From Deltaproteobacteria bacterium (GTDB lineage Bacteria; Myxococcota_A; Polyangia; Nannocystales; Nannocystaceae), in NCBI GenBank assembly GCA_016709225.1, contig JADJEE010000012.1:3081501-3145500 (forward strand): a DNA stretch of 64,000 bases, given 5' to 3'. The position numbers were made by a program, and so were the translations under genes. The number at the start of each line of letters is the position of its first letter. The first letter of the stretch is position 1. The notes beneath the pieces are model-generated. The model did no database searches, was not told where the DNA came from, and saw nothing but the letters and a program-made list of their open reading frames with translations. Positions 35,431-50,099 of the stretch are shown here, piece after piece.

Positions 35431-36366
35431 TTGACGTCGAGCGACTTGCACCGCCGTGATGCCGTCACGCGTTGGCCGATGCTGGTCGCGGCGACCGTGC
35501 TCGCGGCGCTCGCGTTGGTCGCGTGGATGGTGCTCGCGACCACTGCAGGTCCACAGCCGGTGTTCGCACGGCGGGGTGTGGCGCCCGAACGATCCCACGC
35601 CCCCGACGACGCCTTGGTGCTGGCCGGCTCGGGCTCCAACCTGCCGCTCACGCGCGCGCTCGCGGCGGCCTATGCCGGCCAAGGCGCGCCACCGCCGGTC
35701 GTGCACACCAGCGTCGGTTCGAGCGGTGGCATGCGTGCGCTCGGAGATGGTGCCGTCGATGTCGCGCTGGTGTCGCGGCCGCTGCACCCCGACGAACGCG
35801 AGCACAACGCCTACGTGCCGTACGCGCGCGTGCCGGTGTACATCGGCGTGCACTCGAGCGTGCCCGACGTCTCGCTCGACGCCGAGGCGTTGCTGGCGGT
35901 CTACGACGGCTCGCGCGTGGCGTGGAAGGACGGCAGTCACGTGATCGTGCTGCAGCGCGAGCCCGGCGACTCGTCGCACGCGGCGATCGCACGGCGAGTG
36001 CCGCGCTTCGAGGAGGTCAACGAGCGCGCGTACCAGGCCCGCCGGTGGCGCGTGATCTACGACGACGTCGGCATGAACGACGCGCTCGCGAGCACCGAGG
36101 GCAGCATCGGCCTGCTCGGCGCGGGCGACATCCCCGAGCACCTGCCGATCCGCGCGCTGGCCTACGACAACGTGCGACCGACGGTCGAGAACATCGAGCT
36201 CGGCGCGTATCCCTTCCACAAGGATCTGGCCTTCGTCACCCGCGGCGAGCCGGACGCCCGCGCGGCCGCGTTCTTCCGCTTCGTGTACTCGCCGCAGGGC
36301 CAGCAGATCATCCGCGAGTTCGGCTGCATGCCGCTGGGCGTGGCGGCCGGGGAGTCGTCGCCGTGA
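35431..36366 (+). CDS. PstS-like periplasmic binding protein linked to a sensor kinase
   Basis: 311 residues from TTG 35431. TACCAT ends 8 bases before it; TTG 35422 and ATG 35479 are alternatives. A signal/anchor (MLVAATVLAALALVAWMVLA) is followed by a phosphate-binding-protein-like fold: LAGSGSNLPLTRALAAAY, TSVGSSGGMRALGDGAVDVA, SRPLHPDE, then GLLGAGDIPEH and QQIIREFGCMPLG at the end. It resembles substrate-binding proteins of the PBP-like/PstS type without adjacent ABC genes. Its stop overlaps the start of a histidine kinase gene (GTGA), so it is likely a ligand-binding input for that kinase. Confidence 0.8.
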   Translation: MTSSDLHRRDAVTRWPMLVAATVLAALALVAWMVLATTAGPQPVFARRGVAPERSHAPDDALVLAGSGSNLPLTRALAAAYAGQGAPPPVVHTSVGSSGGMRALGDGAVDVALVSRPLHPDEREHNAYVPYARVPVYIGVHSSVPDVSLDAEALLAVYDGSRVAWKDGSHVIVLQREPGDSSHAAIARRVPRFEEVNERAYQARRWRVIYDDVGMNDALASTEGSIGLLGAGDIPEHLPIRALAYDNVRPTVENIELGAYPFHKDLAFVTRGEPDARAAAFFRFVYSPQGQQIIREFGCMPLGVAAGESSP

Positions 36367-37727
36367 ATGCGGGCGGCGCCGAGCTGCGGCTGCGGGCCTA
36401 CCTCGCGGCACAGCTGCGGGCGCTGGCGTCGGTGTTGGCGGTGATCGTGGCGGTGACGGCCCCGACTGCGTTCTACGTGCTCGGCGTGCGCGCACTGAGC
36501 GTGCAGGCGCTGGCGGCCTCGCGGCAGGTCGCCGACGTCATCCGCAGCGATGTCGAGCGCCGACCCGCGCTGTGGAAGTACGACGCGCTCAAGCTGCTCG
36601 AACACCTGCGCAACTACGAGCTGCAGGAGAGCGTCGCGCGGGTCGAGGTGGTCGACGATCTCGGCGTGCCCGTCGATCCCGAGGCGCCGGCCGCCCTCGA
36701 GGCGCTGCAGCCCCAGGGGCCGGTGTGGCAGACCAGCGACGTCATCGTGAACAACCGCGTGGTCGCGCGGGTGTGGGTCGCGATGACGACCGCCGACCTG
36801 CGGCGGCAGACGGGGCTGCTGGCGGCGGTATTCGGCGTGATCGCGCTCGGCCTCGCCGCGTTGGTGTACTGGCTCCCGCTGCGCGCGGTCGGGCGTGCGG
36901 AGGCCGAGATCATCGGTCTGCTCGGTCGCCTGCAGGCCTCGAAGACCGAGCTCGCCGCGCTCAACACCGGACTCGAGCGGCTGGTCGAGGCTCGCTCGGC
37001 GCAGCTGTCCCAGGCGCTGGGCGATCTGCAGGCCAAGGAGCAGAACCTGCGCGAGATCTCGAGCCGCGCGGTCGAGCTGCAGGAGCAGGAGCGCCGCGCG
37101 ATCGCCCGCGACCTCCACGACGCGGCCGGGCAGACGCTCACGGCGATCCGCATCAACCTCCAGCTCGTGGGTGAGTTGCTCGCGCAGCGCAAGCCCGAGC
37201 AGATCGATCGCGTGGCTCAGCTCGCCGCCCGCACCACCGCGCTCGTCGACGAGACCGTCGAGGAGATCCGGCGCGCAGTCTCGACGCTGGGGCCGGCGGT
37301 GCTCGAGGATGTCGGTCTGGCGCGGGCGCTCGATCGCATGTGTGACGACCTCGAACACCGCGGCCGCGTCGTGGTCGAGCGCCGCATCGAGCTCGAGCAG
37401 TCGCTGTCGTCGGCGATCGAGACCACCTGCTACCGCGTGGTACAGGAGGCCTTCACCAACGTGATGCGGCACGCCGATGCGCAGGTCGTGACGCTCGACG
37501 TCATCGACGGCGGCGATGCCTTGACCATCGAGGTGGTCGACGATGGCACCGGCTTCGAGCAGGCCAACGTCGATCCACGACGGCGTGGTCTGATCGGCAT
37601 GCGCGAGCGCGTCGAGATCCTCGGCGGCCAGGTCGAGGTCGCATCCGCCCCTGGCAGCGGTACACGCGTCCGCGCCCGCATGCCCCGCACGCCCAACGAC
37701 GTGCGGGAGCCGGCCGCCACGCGCTGA
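36363..37727 (+). CDS. NarL/LiaS-type sensor histidine kinase
   Basis: 454 residues from a GTG that overlaps the previous stop. Two transmembrane segments (about 20-42 and 157-178) flank a ~110-residue periplasmic domain. A coiled coil (about 185-240) leads to a HisKA_3 dimerisation domain with His252 in RDLHDAAGQ and an HATPase domain with QEAFTNVMRHA and DDGTGF. This is the class of kinases that pair with LuxR-type regulators. The next gene encodes one. The upstream binding protein probably supplies the signal. Confidence 0.9.
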   Translation: MNAGGAELRLRAYLAAQLRALASVLAVIVAVTAPTAFYVLGVRALSVQALAASRQVADVIRSDVERRPALWKYDALKLLEHLRNYELQESVARVEVVDDLGVPVDPEAPAALEALQPQGPVWQTSDVIVNNRVVARVWVAMTTADLRRQTGLLAAVFGVIALGLAALVYWLPLRAVGRAEAEIIGLLGRLQASKTELAALNTGLERLVEARSAQLSQALGDLQAKEQNLREISSRAVELQEQERRAIARDLHDAAGQTLTAIRINLQLVGELLAQRKPEQIDRVAQLAARTTALVDETVEEIRRAVSTLGPAVLEDVGLARALDRMCDDLEHRGRVVVERRIELEQSLSSAIETTCYRVVQEAFTNVMRHADAQVVTLDVIDGGDALTIEVVDDGTGFEQANVDPRRRGLIGMRERVEILGGQVEVASAPGSGTRVRARMPRTPNDVREPAATR

Positions 37728-37842
37728 CGCGAACGGGCCCTTCTCGTCGGTGGTCCTCGTGGCGCGCGTGAGTCAGCGGCGATGGGCGCGTGGGAGTGCG
37801 TCGTCGCGACACACCTGCATGAAATGCCGCCTCCGACGCGGT

Positions 37843-37870
37843 TTGCCGGCCCTTGGCGCTGCTGTACAGT
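37843..37870 (+). promoter_or_regulatory. promoter-like TTGCCG-N16-TACAGT
   Basis: TTGCCG (37843-37848) and TACAGT (37865-37870) are separated by 16 bases. The -10 element ends 7 bases before the ATG at 37878. It implies the regulator can be transcribed apart from its kinase, as a leaderless message. Confidence 0.5.
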
Positions 37871-37877
37871 CCCCGGC

Positions 37878-38531
37878 ATGTCGAGTCAGGTGCGCGTCCT
37901 GTTGGTCGAAGACCACACGATTGTGCGCGAAGGTCTGCGCGCATTGCTCGAAGGCCGGGACGACATCGTCCTGGTCGGCGAGGCCGAGGACGGTCACGCC
38001 GGGGTCGAGGCCGCGCGGACGCTCCGCCCCAGCGTCGTCGTGATGGATCTCAACCTCGCGCGCCTCGACGGTGTCGAGGCCACCCGCATCATCCGTACCG
38101 AGATGCCCGAGACGCAGGTCCTGGTGCTGTCGATGTACGGCACCGAGGAGCACGTGCGGCCGGCGATCCGCGCCGGGGCGGCGGGCTACCTGCTCAAGGG
38201 TTCGGGGCTCTCGGACCTCCTGGCGGCCATCAGCGCGGTCGCGGCCGGGCACGCCTTCTTCAGCCCCGAGGTCGCGCGGATCGTGCTGGACGACTCGCGG
38301 CGGGTCGGCGGCTCGTCCGAGCGCGGCGGCGCCGATCTCACGCCCCGTGAGCGAGAGATCCTCCGGATGGTCGCCGAAGGGCGGTCGAGCCCCGAGATCG
38401 CCCGCGACCTCGAGCTCAGCGTGAAGACCGTCGAGGGGCACCGCGGCCGCATCATGGCCAAGCTCGAGTCCAAGAACGTCGCCGGCCTGGTCCGCCACGC
38501 CATCCGGCTCGGCCTCGTCACCGCCGACTGA
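37878..38531 (+). CDS. NarL/LuxR-family response regulator
   Basis: 217 residues. The receiver domain (1-125) has acidic Glu11/Asp12, phospho-acceptor Asp57 (VVVMDLNLARLDG) and Lys in YLLKGSG. The C-terminal LuxR helix-turn-helix is clear: LTPREREILRMVAEGRSSPE and LSVKTVEGHRGRIMAKL. It follows the HisKA_3 kinase gene after 150 bases and is its probable partner, giving a binding protein-kinase-regulator set. Confidence 0.93.
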   Translation: MSSQVRVLLVEDHTIVREGLRALLEGRDDIVLVGEAEDGHAGVEAARTLRPSVVVMDLNLARLDGVEATRIIRTEMPETQVLVLSMYGTEEHVRPAIRAGAAGYLLKGSGLSDLLAAISAVAAGHAFFSPEVARIVLDDSRRVGGSSERGGADLTPREREILRMVAEGRSSPEIARDLELSVKTVEGHRGRIMAKLESKNVAGLVRHAIRLGLVTAD

Positions 38532-38610
38532 GGCCGTCGGGCGCCGGGCCCAGCGCCTGCGCGCCGGCCCGCGACGGGCCAGTCGCGGGCCTGGTAGGCT
38601 CCCGCGGTCC

Positions 38611-38949
38611 ATGTCCGACGCCGGGTTCGAACGCAACCTGCTCTACTGCCAGATCGTGGCGCAGCTGTTGATTGCCGACGCCGCGGTCACCGACGCCGAG
38701 CGCGATTTCCTCGAGCGCCTGATGGTGCGTTTCGGCTTCGACGCGCAGCAGAAGCAGGCGGTGTTCAACGGCGTCGACATCGGTCAGCCGATCGACGACA
38801 AGCTCGCGCAGCTCGACGCGGCGAGCCGCATGCAGCTGCTCGGCGAGCTCGAGGCCGCCGCGGCCGTCGATGGCGAGATCGACGAGGTCGAGCTGGAGAT
38901 CATCGACGAGGTCCGCCGCGCCCTCGCAGGCGATCCGTCCGCCCATTGA
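38611..38949 (+). CDS. TerB-like protein
   Basis: 112 residues of a single helical domain similar to the TerB/DjlA-N family: LLYCQIVAQLLIADAAVTDAERDFLERLM and a second half with AAAVDGEIDEVELEIIDEV. The acidic ADG/DAE loops are the metal-binding type sites seen in TerB. It has no other ter genes around it. TAGGCT ends 10 bases before the ATG. A role in membrane or metal stress is only a guess from the family. Confidence 0.7.
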   Translation: MSDAGFERNLLYCQIVAQLLIADAAVTDAERDFLERLMVRFGFDAQQKQAVFNGVDIGQPIDDKLAQLDAASRMQLLGELEAAAAVDGEIDEVELEIIDEVRRALAGDPSAH

Positions 38950-38962
38950 GGCGGCGCCGAGT

Positions 38963-41671
38963 TCATCTTGCACCCCGGGCATCGTGCCGCGCCGCGGTGG
39001 CGCGGGCCAACGCCACGTCGATGCGTGCGCGCAGGGTCGGATCGCCGGCGTGGGCCTGGGCCGCGCGCAGCTCGTCGATGGCGTCGTCGATGCGCCCGAC
39101 CGCGATCAGCACCTCCGCGTAGCTGAGTCGCGCCGTCAGGCCATCGGTGGTGTTCGACAGCCCCGCGGCCTCCAGCCGGCTGCGCACCCGCGAGTAGCCG
39201 GCGACGGCGAGGTCGAGACGACCGCGGCGCTTGTGCACCTGCGCGAGGTTGGCCTCGAGCGCATTGATGTGGGCGTGCGAGTCGGCCAGCCCGGCTCGCT
39301 GCAGCAGCTCGAGCGCCTCCTGCAGCGCGGTCACGGCCTCCTCGAGGCGCCCGAGCTTGGTCAGGCACGCGCCGATGTTGCCCAGTGACGTGGCGCGCAG
39401 CATCGGGTCGGCGGCACCCGGTGCGCGCGCCTCCATGCTCTCGCGGAAGTGGTCGAGCGCGAGCTGGGGTCGTTCGGCCCGCAGCTCGATGGTGGCGAGC
39501 GTCTCGAGCACGTCGAGCGTTCGCGGGTGTCGGTCACCGCGGGTGCGACGCAATCGCTCGACCAGATCGGCGGTCAGCTCCCGTGCCGCATCGAGCTCGC
39601 CGTGGTGGCTGAGCGCCTGCGCGACCCACTCGTCGAGCAAGATGCGATTGCCGTCGAGCGCGTCGGTGTGGCTGGCGATGCGCTCCGCGGCCGCGCGATA
39701 GATGGCCAGCGCCCCCGCATAGTCGCCGGTCGCGTAGGGTAGGTGTCCGCGCGCCGCAGCCAACACCAGGGTCTCGTCGTGATCGTCGCCCAGGTGCTCG
39801 CGCCGCAACGCCCAGCCGCGCTCGTACGGCCGCGTCATCGCCTCGAGGTCGCCGAGTTCGTAGAGGATGTCGCCGTAGTTCGCGTTCCACTCCGCCGCCA
39901 GCAGCGGCTCGCCCGCCGCGAGGCCTTCGCGGGCGGCCTGCTCGAGCAGCGCGCGCGCCTGCGCGAGGTCGCCACGGCTCTTCTCGAGCCCAGCGCGCAG
40001 GATGCCGTGCTCGAGTGCGATCGCAGGTTCATCGCGCAGCTGCAGCTGATCGAGCGCGCGCAGCCCTGCCGACGTCTGCCCGAGATCGAGGCGCTCGCGG
40101 GCGCGTGCGAGCACCTCGAAGGCCTCCATGCGACGGGGATCGTCAGCGCCATCGAAGTGGGCGAGGTACGCCGGCTGCTCGCAGCGGTCCTGGTCGCGCT
40201 GCAGTCGCTCGATCGCCTCGAGCGCGTTCAGCAGCGAGGCGGCATCGGGATCGCTCATCGACGCCACCAGCTCGCGTTCGCGGGCGAGGATGTGATCGAA
40301 GCAGGCACCCATCGCGACGTGGACCCGTGGCGCGGCGCCCTCGATGGGGCCGGCCATGCACCAGCGATGGCGCGCTGACGACCATGCCACGCTGCCGTCG
40401 TCGAGCGCTGCGAGCACGCGGTCGGTGGTGTCGGCCGCGAACGGCACCGCGACCGCCCGCATGGTCGCAGCCACACGACCGCGCAGGTCGTCGTTCCACA
40501 CCGACGCGACCGCGGTGGCGTCGCGATCGCAGTGCTGGCGATGCAGGTCCGACGGTCGCGTCAGCTCGCGTGCACCCACCGCGACGGCGGCCCCGGTCAA
40601 CAACGTGCCACCGAGCGCGGCGAACCGACGTCGGCGCGCGGCCGGGTCGCGGCGCAGCTCGTCGAGCAGCGGCCGCAGCGTCGGGAAGCGATCGCCGGGC
40701 GCCGGCTTCAGCGCGCGGTGGATGGCCCGCTGCAGGCGCAGGGGCACGTCGCTCGGCCGCGGGAACTCGAGCACCGTACCTTCGAGCACCGCGACGAAGT
40801 ACTCGGCCGGGCCCTCGCCCGGGAACGGCAAGTAGCCGTTCAGGCCCTCGAACAACGCCACCGCGAAGGAGAACTGATCGGCGCGGGGCGAGGCCGCGTT
40901 GCTACCCTGCTCCGGTGGCATGTACGCCGGCGTGCCGAGTCGTGCACCCGCAGGGGTGATGTCGCTGCCGAAGGCGCCGCGGCGCGAGCCGCCCGAGCGC
41001 GACGCCGTCTCGAAGCGATCACTGGCGTAGGACGACGCCGCTGCGCGATCGGTGACGTCGGCGTCCGGGCGATCGTCGTCGGCGGCGATCGCATCACGGG
41101 CGGAGACCGCCGCGTTGGCGTCTTCGCTCGGCTTGGCGAGGCCGAAGTCGACCACCTTGGCCTGCCCGGTGCGCGTGACCAGCACGTTCTCCGGCTTGAA
41201 GTCGCGGTGCACGATGCCTTGCTCGTGGGCGGCCAACAGCGCGTCACCGGCCTGTGCGAACACGCCGGCGACCTCGCGCCACGAGCGGATCTCGGCGCGC
41301 AGCCACTGTCGCAGGGTCATGCCCTCGATCAGCTCCATCGCGATGAACAGGTCACCGGTCCCGGCGTCGCGGCCGACGTCGTAGACCGCGACGATGTTGG
41401 GATGGCTGAGCCGCGCGATGGCTTGACCCTCTCGCAGCATCCTCAGGCGCGCGTCTTCGTCGTCGCTGTAGCGGTGCAGTCGCTTGATCGCGACCGCCCG
41501 ATCCAGCTCGGGGTCGTGGGCGCGGAACACCTCGCCCATGCCGCCGGAGCCCAGTCGCTCCTCGAGCAGGTATCGTCCCAGTGTCTCGATCGCGGGCGAT
41601 AGCGGTGCGCGCAGCGATGCGTCCACACCCGTCGTGTGACTGATCCGCTGCGTCGGCGGAAACAGCCGCAT
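38963..41671 (-). CDS. Ser/Thr protein kinase with TPR domain
   Basis: 902 residues. The kinase domain (about 28-325) is complete: GSGGMGEVF, VAIKRLHR, VHRDFKPENVL, VDFGLAK. Between DFG and the APE-like motif (PPEQG) there is an unusually long, Asp/Ala/Ser-rich activation segment of ~65 residues. The C-terminal ~500 residues are alpha-helical repeats of TPR type. A hydrophobic stretch (GGTLLTGAAVAVGA) near 360 is a weak membrane candidate. ATG 41671 is chosen; the frame opens at TTG 41701. TAGCCT lies about 40 bases upstream. Confidence 0.9.
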   Translation of the reverse strand: MRLFPPTQRISHTTGVDASLRAPLSPAIETLGRYLLEERLGSGGMGEVFRAHDPELDRAVAIKRLHRYSDDEDARLRMLREGQAIARLSHPNIVAVYDVGRDAGTGDLFIAMELIEGMTLRQWLRAEIRSWREVAGVFAQAGDALLAAHEQGIVHRDFKPENVLVTRTGQAKVVDFGLAKPSEDANAAVSARDAIAADDDRPDADVTDRAAASSYASDRFETASRSGGSRRGAFGSDITPAGARLGTPAYMPPEQGSNAASPRADQFSFAVALFEGLNGYLPFPGEGPAEYFVAVLEGTVLEFPRPSDVPLRLQRAIHRALKPAPGDRFPTLRPLLDELRRDPAARRRRFAALGGTLLTGAAVAVGARELTRPSDLHRQHCDRDATAVASVWNDDLRGRVAATMRAVAVPFAADTTDRVLAALDDGSVAWSSARHRWCMAGPIEGAAPRVHVAMGACFDHILARERELVASMSDPDAASLLNALEAIERLQRDQDRCEQPAYLAHFDGADDPRRMEAFEVLARARERLDLGQTSAGLRALDQLQLRDEPAIALEHGILRAGLEKSRGDLAQARALLEQAAREGLAAGEPLLAAEWNANYGDILYELGDLEAMTRPYERGWALRREHLGDDHDETLVLAAARGHLPYATGDYAGALAIYRAAAERIASHTDALDGNRILLDEWVAQALSHHGELDAARELTADLVERLRRTRGDRHPRTLDVLETLATIELRAERPQLALDHFRESMEARAPGAADPMLRATSLGNIGACLTKLGRLEEAVTALQEALELLQRAGLADSHAHINALEANLAQVHKRRGRLDLAVAGYSRVRSRLEAAGLSNTTDGLTARLSYAEVLIAVGRIDDAIDELRAAQAHAGDPTLRARIDVALARATAARHDARGAR

Positions 41672-41888
41672 CCGCGCGTCGCCCTGGTCCGGCTCCCGCA
41701 ACCGCGCAGGAGGCTATCAGGCATTTGCGGGCACGGGGATCGGCGAACGCGACATGGCCGTTGGATCGGCGTTCGCAAGCGGCACCCACGGCCGCCGGGC
41801 GAGTGCCACGCGGGCCCGGAGCTCCCCATCCCCCGTCGCTGCGCTGCTTGCCGTCGTCGCGGGTGGCAGCGTCGCGTTCATCCGCGAC

Positions 41889-43427
41889 TCAGATCTGCCG
41901 CATCAGCTCGGCGAGCAGCTGCTTGTCGTTGGCGAACGTCATCGCGACATCGACACCGAGGCGCCCTGCCCGGACCAGACGCGCCATCGCGAGCTCGAAG
42001 CTCACCATGCCATCGGCGCGGCCCTTCTGAATCTCGCTCTGGATCTGGTGCCCTCGTAGATCGCGGATCTTGGCCGCCACCGCAGTGGTCACCAGCAGGC
42101 GCTCGTAGGCCGGCACGCGGGCCGGCGGGCGTGTCGAGGGCAGCAGCACCTGGGTGATGACGGCTCGCAGCACCGCCGCGAGCTGCACGCGGATCTGCCC
42201 CTGCTGGTGCTCGGGGAACACGTCGACGACGCGATCGATCGCCATCGAGGCGCTGCCGGCGTGCATCGTCGCGAGCACGAGGTGGCCGGTCTCGGCGGCC
42301 GTGAGCGCGGCAGCGACGGTCTCGCGGTCGCGCAGCTCACCCACCATGATGATGTCGGGGCTCTCGCGCAGCGCGGCTCGCAAGCCAGCGGCGAAGTCGG
42401 CGACGTGGCGGCCGATCTCGCGTTGCTGCACCAGCGCGCGCGCGGGCTGGTACTCGTACTCGATCGGATCCTCGAGCGTGATGACGTGTTTGGGTGCGGT
42501 GCGGTTGACGTGCTCGACCAACGCGACCAACGTGGTCGACTTCCCGGCGCCCGCGGTGCCGGTGACGAGCACGAGGCCGCTGCGGTGTTGCGTCAGCTCG
42601 TGGAAGTCGTCGGGCAGTGCGAGCTCGCGAAGGCTCGGCACATCGGTGCGGATCGGTCGTAGGGCCGCCGAGGCACCGCCGTGGCGGCGGAACAGGTTCA
42701 CGCGCCAGCGGCGGCCAGCGCCGCGATCGCGGAGGTCGAGCGCGATGTCGGTCGAGCCCGAACGTGCGAGCTCGTCGCGGTGCGCGGCATCGAGGTGGGG
42801 CTCGAAGTAGCCCAGCAGTGCGGGCTCGTCGAGGATGACGTCGTCGAGCTCCATGAGCGTGCCGCCCACGCGCAGTCGCACCGCATGGCCGCTCGCGATC
42901 AGCACGTCCGATGCGCCGTGGTGCTCCGCGAGATCGAGTGCCCGCGCGAGCTGGGCGTCGTCGTACGTCCGCGTCGGCGCGGGGCTCGGGCTCATCACCG
43001 CAGCGGCGGGCGCCGGCGGGATCGGAGCGTCGGCGCTCCGGCTCGGCGACGCCGCCACCGGTGCTGTTGCCACGCGCGTGGGTGCAGCCGCGGACGTCTT
43101 CGCGCCGGCGCGCGGCTCGACCACCGGGCGGAAGCTCAGGCGCAGGTCCGCGGCGGCCCCCGACGGTCGATCGACCAGCACCGAGAACCGATGCCCGTCA
43201 CCGCTGCGGTGCTCGCTCTCGATGCTGTCGCCACCCGCGAGCGCAGCGCGCTGCGGCTCGGACAGGACCTCCTCGAGGATCATCGCGACCATGTCGGCGT
43301 CGAGCGCCGGCATCGAGAGCGCCACCTTCGCGCCGGCGCGCTCGAGCACGGGCGCCGCGGCCGGGCGGATGATCAACGCGGACGCCGACTGGGCTTCGAG
43401 CAACTTGAGCAACGGATCGACGATCAT
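41889..43427 (-). CDS. PilT-like twitching ATPase with two N-terminal PAS-like halves
   Basis: 512 residues. The C-terminal ~350 residues match PilT/VirB11-type ATPases: GLVLVTGTAGAGKSTT (Walker A), ITLEDPIEY, SPDIIMVGELRDRE (Walker B/Asp box), LATMHAGSA and a degenerate AIRNLIRE element (AAKIRDLRGHQIQ). The normal PilT N-domain (AEHHGASDVLIASG, LRVGGTL) lies at about 155-260. In front of it, residues 1-110 resemble a second, degenerate copy (ILEEVLSEPQRAALAGG). A Pro/Ala linker separates the two. GGAGGCG is 8 bases upstream of the ATG. It may power type IV pilus retraction or a related function. Confidence 0.85.
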   Translation of the reverse strand: MIVDPLLKLLEAQSASALIIRPAAAPVLERAGAKVALSMPALDADMVAMILEEVLSEPQRAALAGGDSIESEHRSGDGHRFSVLVDRPSGAAADLRLSFRPVVEPRAGAKTSAAAPTRVATAPVAASPSRSADAPIPPAPAAAVMSPSPAPTRTYDDAQLARALDLAEHHGASDVLIASGHAVRLRVGGTLMELDDVILDEPALLGYFEPHLDAAHRDELARSGSTDIALDLRDRGAGRRWRVNLFRRHGGASAALRPIRTDVPSLRELALPDDFHELTQHRSGLVLVTGTAGAGKSTTLVALVEHVNRTAPKHVITLEDPIEYEYQPARALVQQREIGRHVADFAAGLRAALRESPDIIMVGELRDRETVAAALTAAETGHLVLATMHAGSASMAIDRVVDVFPEHQQGQIRVQLAAVLRAVITQVLLPSTRPPARVPAYERLLVTTAVAAKIRDLRGHQIQSEIQKGRADGMVSFELAMARLVRAGRLGVDVAMTFANDKQLLAELMRQI

Positions 43428-43622
43428 GGGATGCGCCTCCGCGCGCGCAGGCACGAGAGTGCAGCCGCCGTGCCGGCGGCCACAAGGCGTGATTTTCGTG
43501 GGGCTGCGTGGCGCCCGGGGGCGCTGCGGCGCAGCGACGACGGCCCGGCGTCGGCGGTGCCGCGGACGATCGTGCATGCCCGCGGTGCGCCGCGCTGCCA
43601 GTTCGTCACGCGGGCCCGTTGC

Positions 43623-44827
43623 TCACGAGGGATAGCTGAGTGCGAGTGCGAACGGCCCCACCTCGATGCGATCGCCGCGCTGCAGCTCGGCACGGCCGTG
43701 GATCGGCCGCCCGCCGATGCGTACCGAGCCGTCGTCGACCAGCGGTCGCAGCTGCGGGAGGTCGGGCAGGCCGCTCCACTCGAGCACCGCGTGTAGCGGC
43801 TGCACATCCGGACCACGCAGGTGGATCTCGACGTCGCGCGCACTGCCGATGCGGTGGATGCCGGGCAGCAGCAGCTGCTGGTCGAAGCCGCCCCAAGGCA
43901 GCGTGATCTCGAGCATCGCCGCGACCGCCACGCCGAAGTCGTAGTGGAGGATCGAGCCCAGCGCATTGGCGAGCACGCCGGCGTCGGCGGGCCGTAGCTC
44001 GGGGAGCTTCTCCAAGCACTGCAGCACCAGCTCGCCCAGCGCGGGCGGCAGATCGACCAGGTGCGGGTAGCGATCGAGCGGCAGCGGTAGCGCACTGCGG
44101 TGCGCCGCCAGCCACGGCACCGGATCGTCGCGCAGGCGATCGCGTACCTCCGAGAAGCCGTGCTCGGGGAAGAACAGGCAACGCCCGCTCAGCAGCTCGT
44201 AGAGCACCACTGCGAGGCTGTAGACGTCGCTGGCCGGCAGCAGCTTGTTGCTGTGCAGCTGCTCGGGCTGGCTGTAGTGCGGCGTGCCGACCAACAACCG
44301 TCCGATGGTGACCTCGCTGCCGATGGTGCCGGTGCGATCCCAAGCGCGCGCCAGCCCGAAGTCGATCACGCGGACATTGTGGTCGGGCTCGACCCACAGG
44401 TTCGCGGGCTTGATGTCGCGGTGCACGATGCCGTGCGCGTGGGCCTCGGCGAGCCCAAGACACGCCTGATGGATCATCCACGTCGCCTGGGCGGCGGGCA
44501 TCGGCTCATCGAAGTCGTGGAACTCATCGAGCTGCTGACCCTCGAGGCAGTCCATGAGGATGAAGACCCGGCCGTCCTCGCCCTGGCCGGCGGCGTGGAC
44601 CCGCACCACGTGATGGTTGGTCAGCGTGCGCAGCACCGCGATCTCGCGCAGCGCCCGCGCGGCGGCGTCGGAGTCGCCCACCGGCCGCAGCGACAGCTTG
44701 AGTGCGGCGTCGCGGATGAAGCCCGGCGCGCGTACGCGGTACACCGCCGCGAACGCGCCACGACCGAGGACGTCGACGACCTCGTAGTCGCCGTACCGCT
44801 CGCCGGGCTCGAGCTCGCCGTCGTCGT

Positions 44828-44831
<4 letters not shown>
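43623..44831 (-). CDS. Ser/Thr protein kinase with C-terminal FHA domain
   Basis: 402 residues. The kinase domain (about 14-280) has GRGAFAAVY, ALKLSLR, VHRDIKPANLW and IDFGLARAW. The last ~90 residues look like an FHA domain (PGIHRIGSARDVEIHL, PLHAVLEW, GSVRIGGRPIHG, GDRIEVG), which binds phosphothreonine. No transmembrane segment. Its start overlaps the stop of the upstream TPR kinase gene (ATGA), so the two are co-translated. The FHA domain may bind the phosphorylated TPR kinase; this is inferred. Confidence 0.9.
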
Positions 44832-47674
<2,843 letters not shown>

Positions 47675-47816
47675 GTCCCCAGACGATCCTACGCGAAGCG
47701 GCCGGCGTTGGCCCGGTCGCGACCCCGGCGAAGCGGCCGTTCACGCCGTGTGGGAGCACGTCGCGCGTCCGACCGGCCGCGCCCTTGCGAGCCGTGGCCA
47801 GCGGGGTGCCGCGTGG

Positions 47817-49763
<1,947 letters not shown>

Positions 49764-50099
49764 GCGCTGGCCTCGACGACGAGTAGGCGGCTTACCACAG
49801 AATCATGCCGTGGCTTCGGCCGGGCCCGACGCGAACGGCGTCGACCGCAAGCGCGGCGGGTGGTGCGAACGCCCTTCGCCGCCCGTGCGGGCGAGCGCGG
49901 GCGCGCAACGAAGGGCGGCGTCGCGCCATCGCCCACGGGCGGCGCCTGTGAGCAGGGATACCGGCCCTGCCGCGTGCCTCGGCGCCATCCTGCCCCCGTG
50001 GCGACCGGCTCACGACGGGTGTTATCCTGGCTTCGGTCCCGTTCGCCTTCATGCATTCCGCGCTTGGCGTAGAGCGGGGAGGAAGTCAGAGAGAGAGAG
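49764..50099. other. divergent region and leader upstream of the RRM gene
   Basis: 336 bases. It contains GC-rich small stems (for example GCCCG/CGGGC near 49883). TATCCT at 50023-50028 is a possible -10 for the RRM gene, which would give a ~65-base leader ending in a purine-rich GGGGAGGAAG and a GA-repeat just before the ATG. A long leader with strong purine tract fits cold-shock-type RNA-binding genes, by analogy only. Confidence 0.4.
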
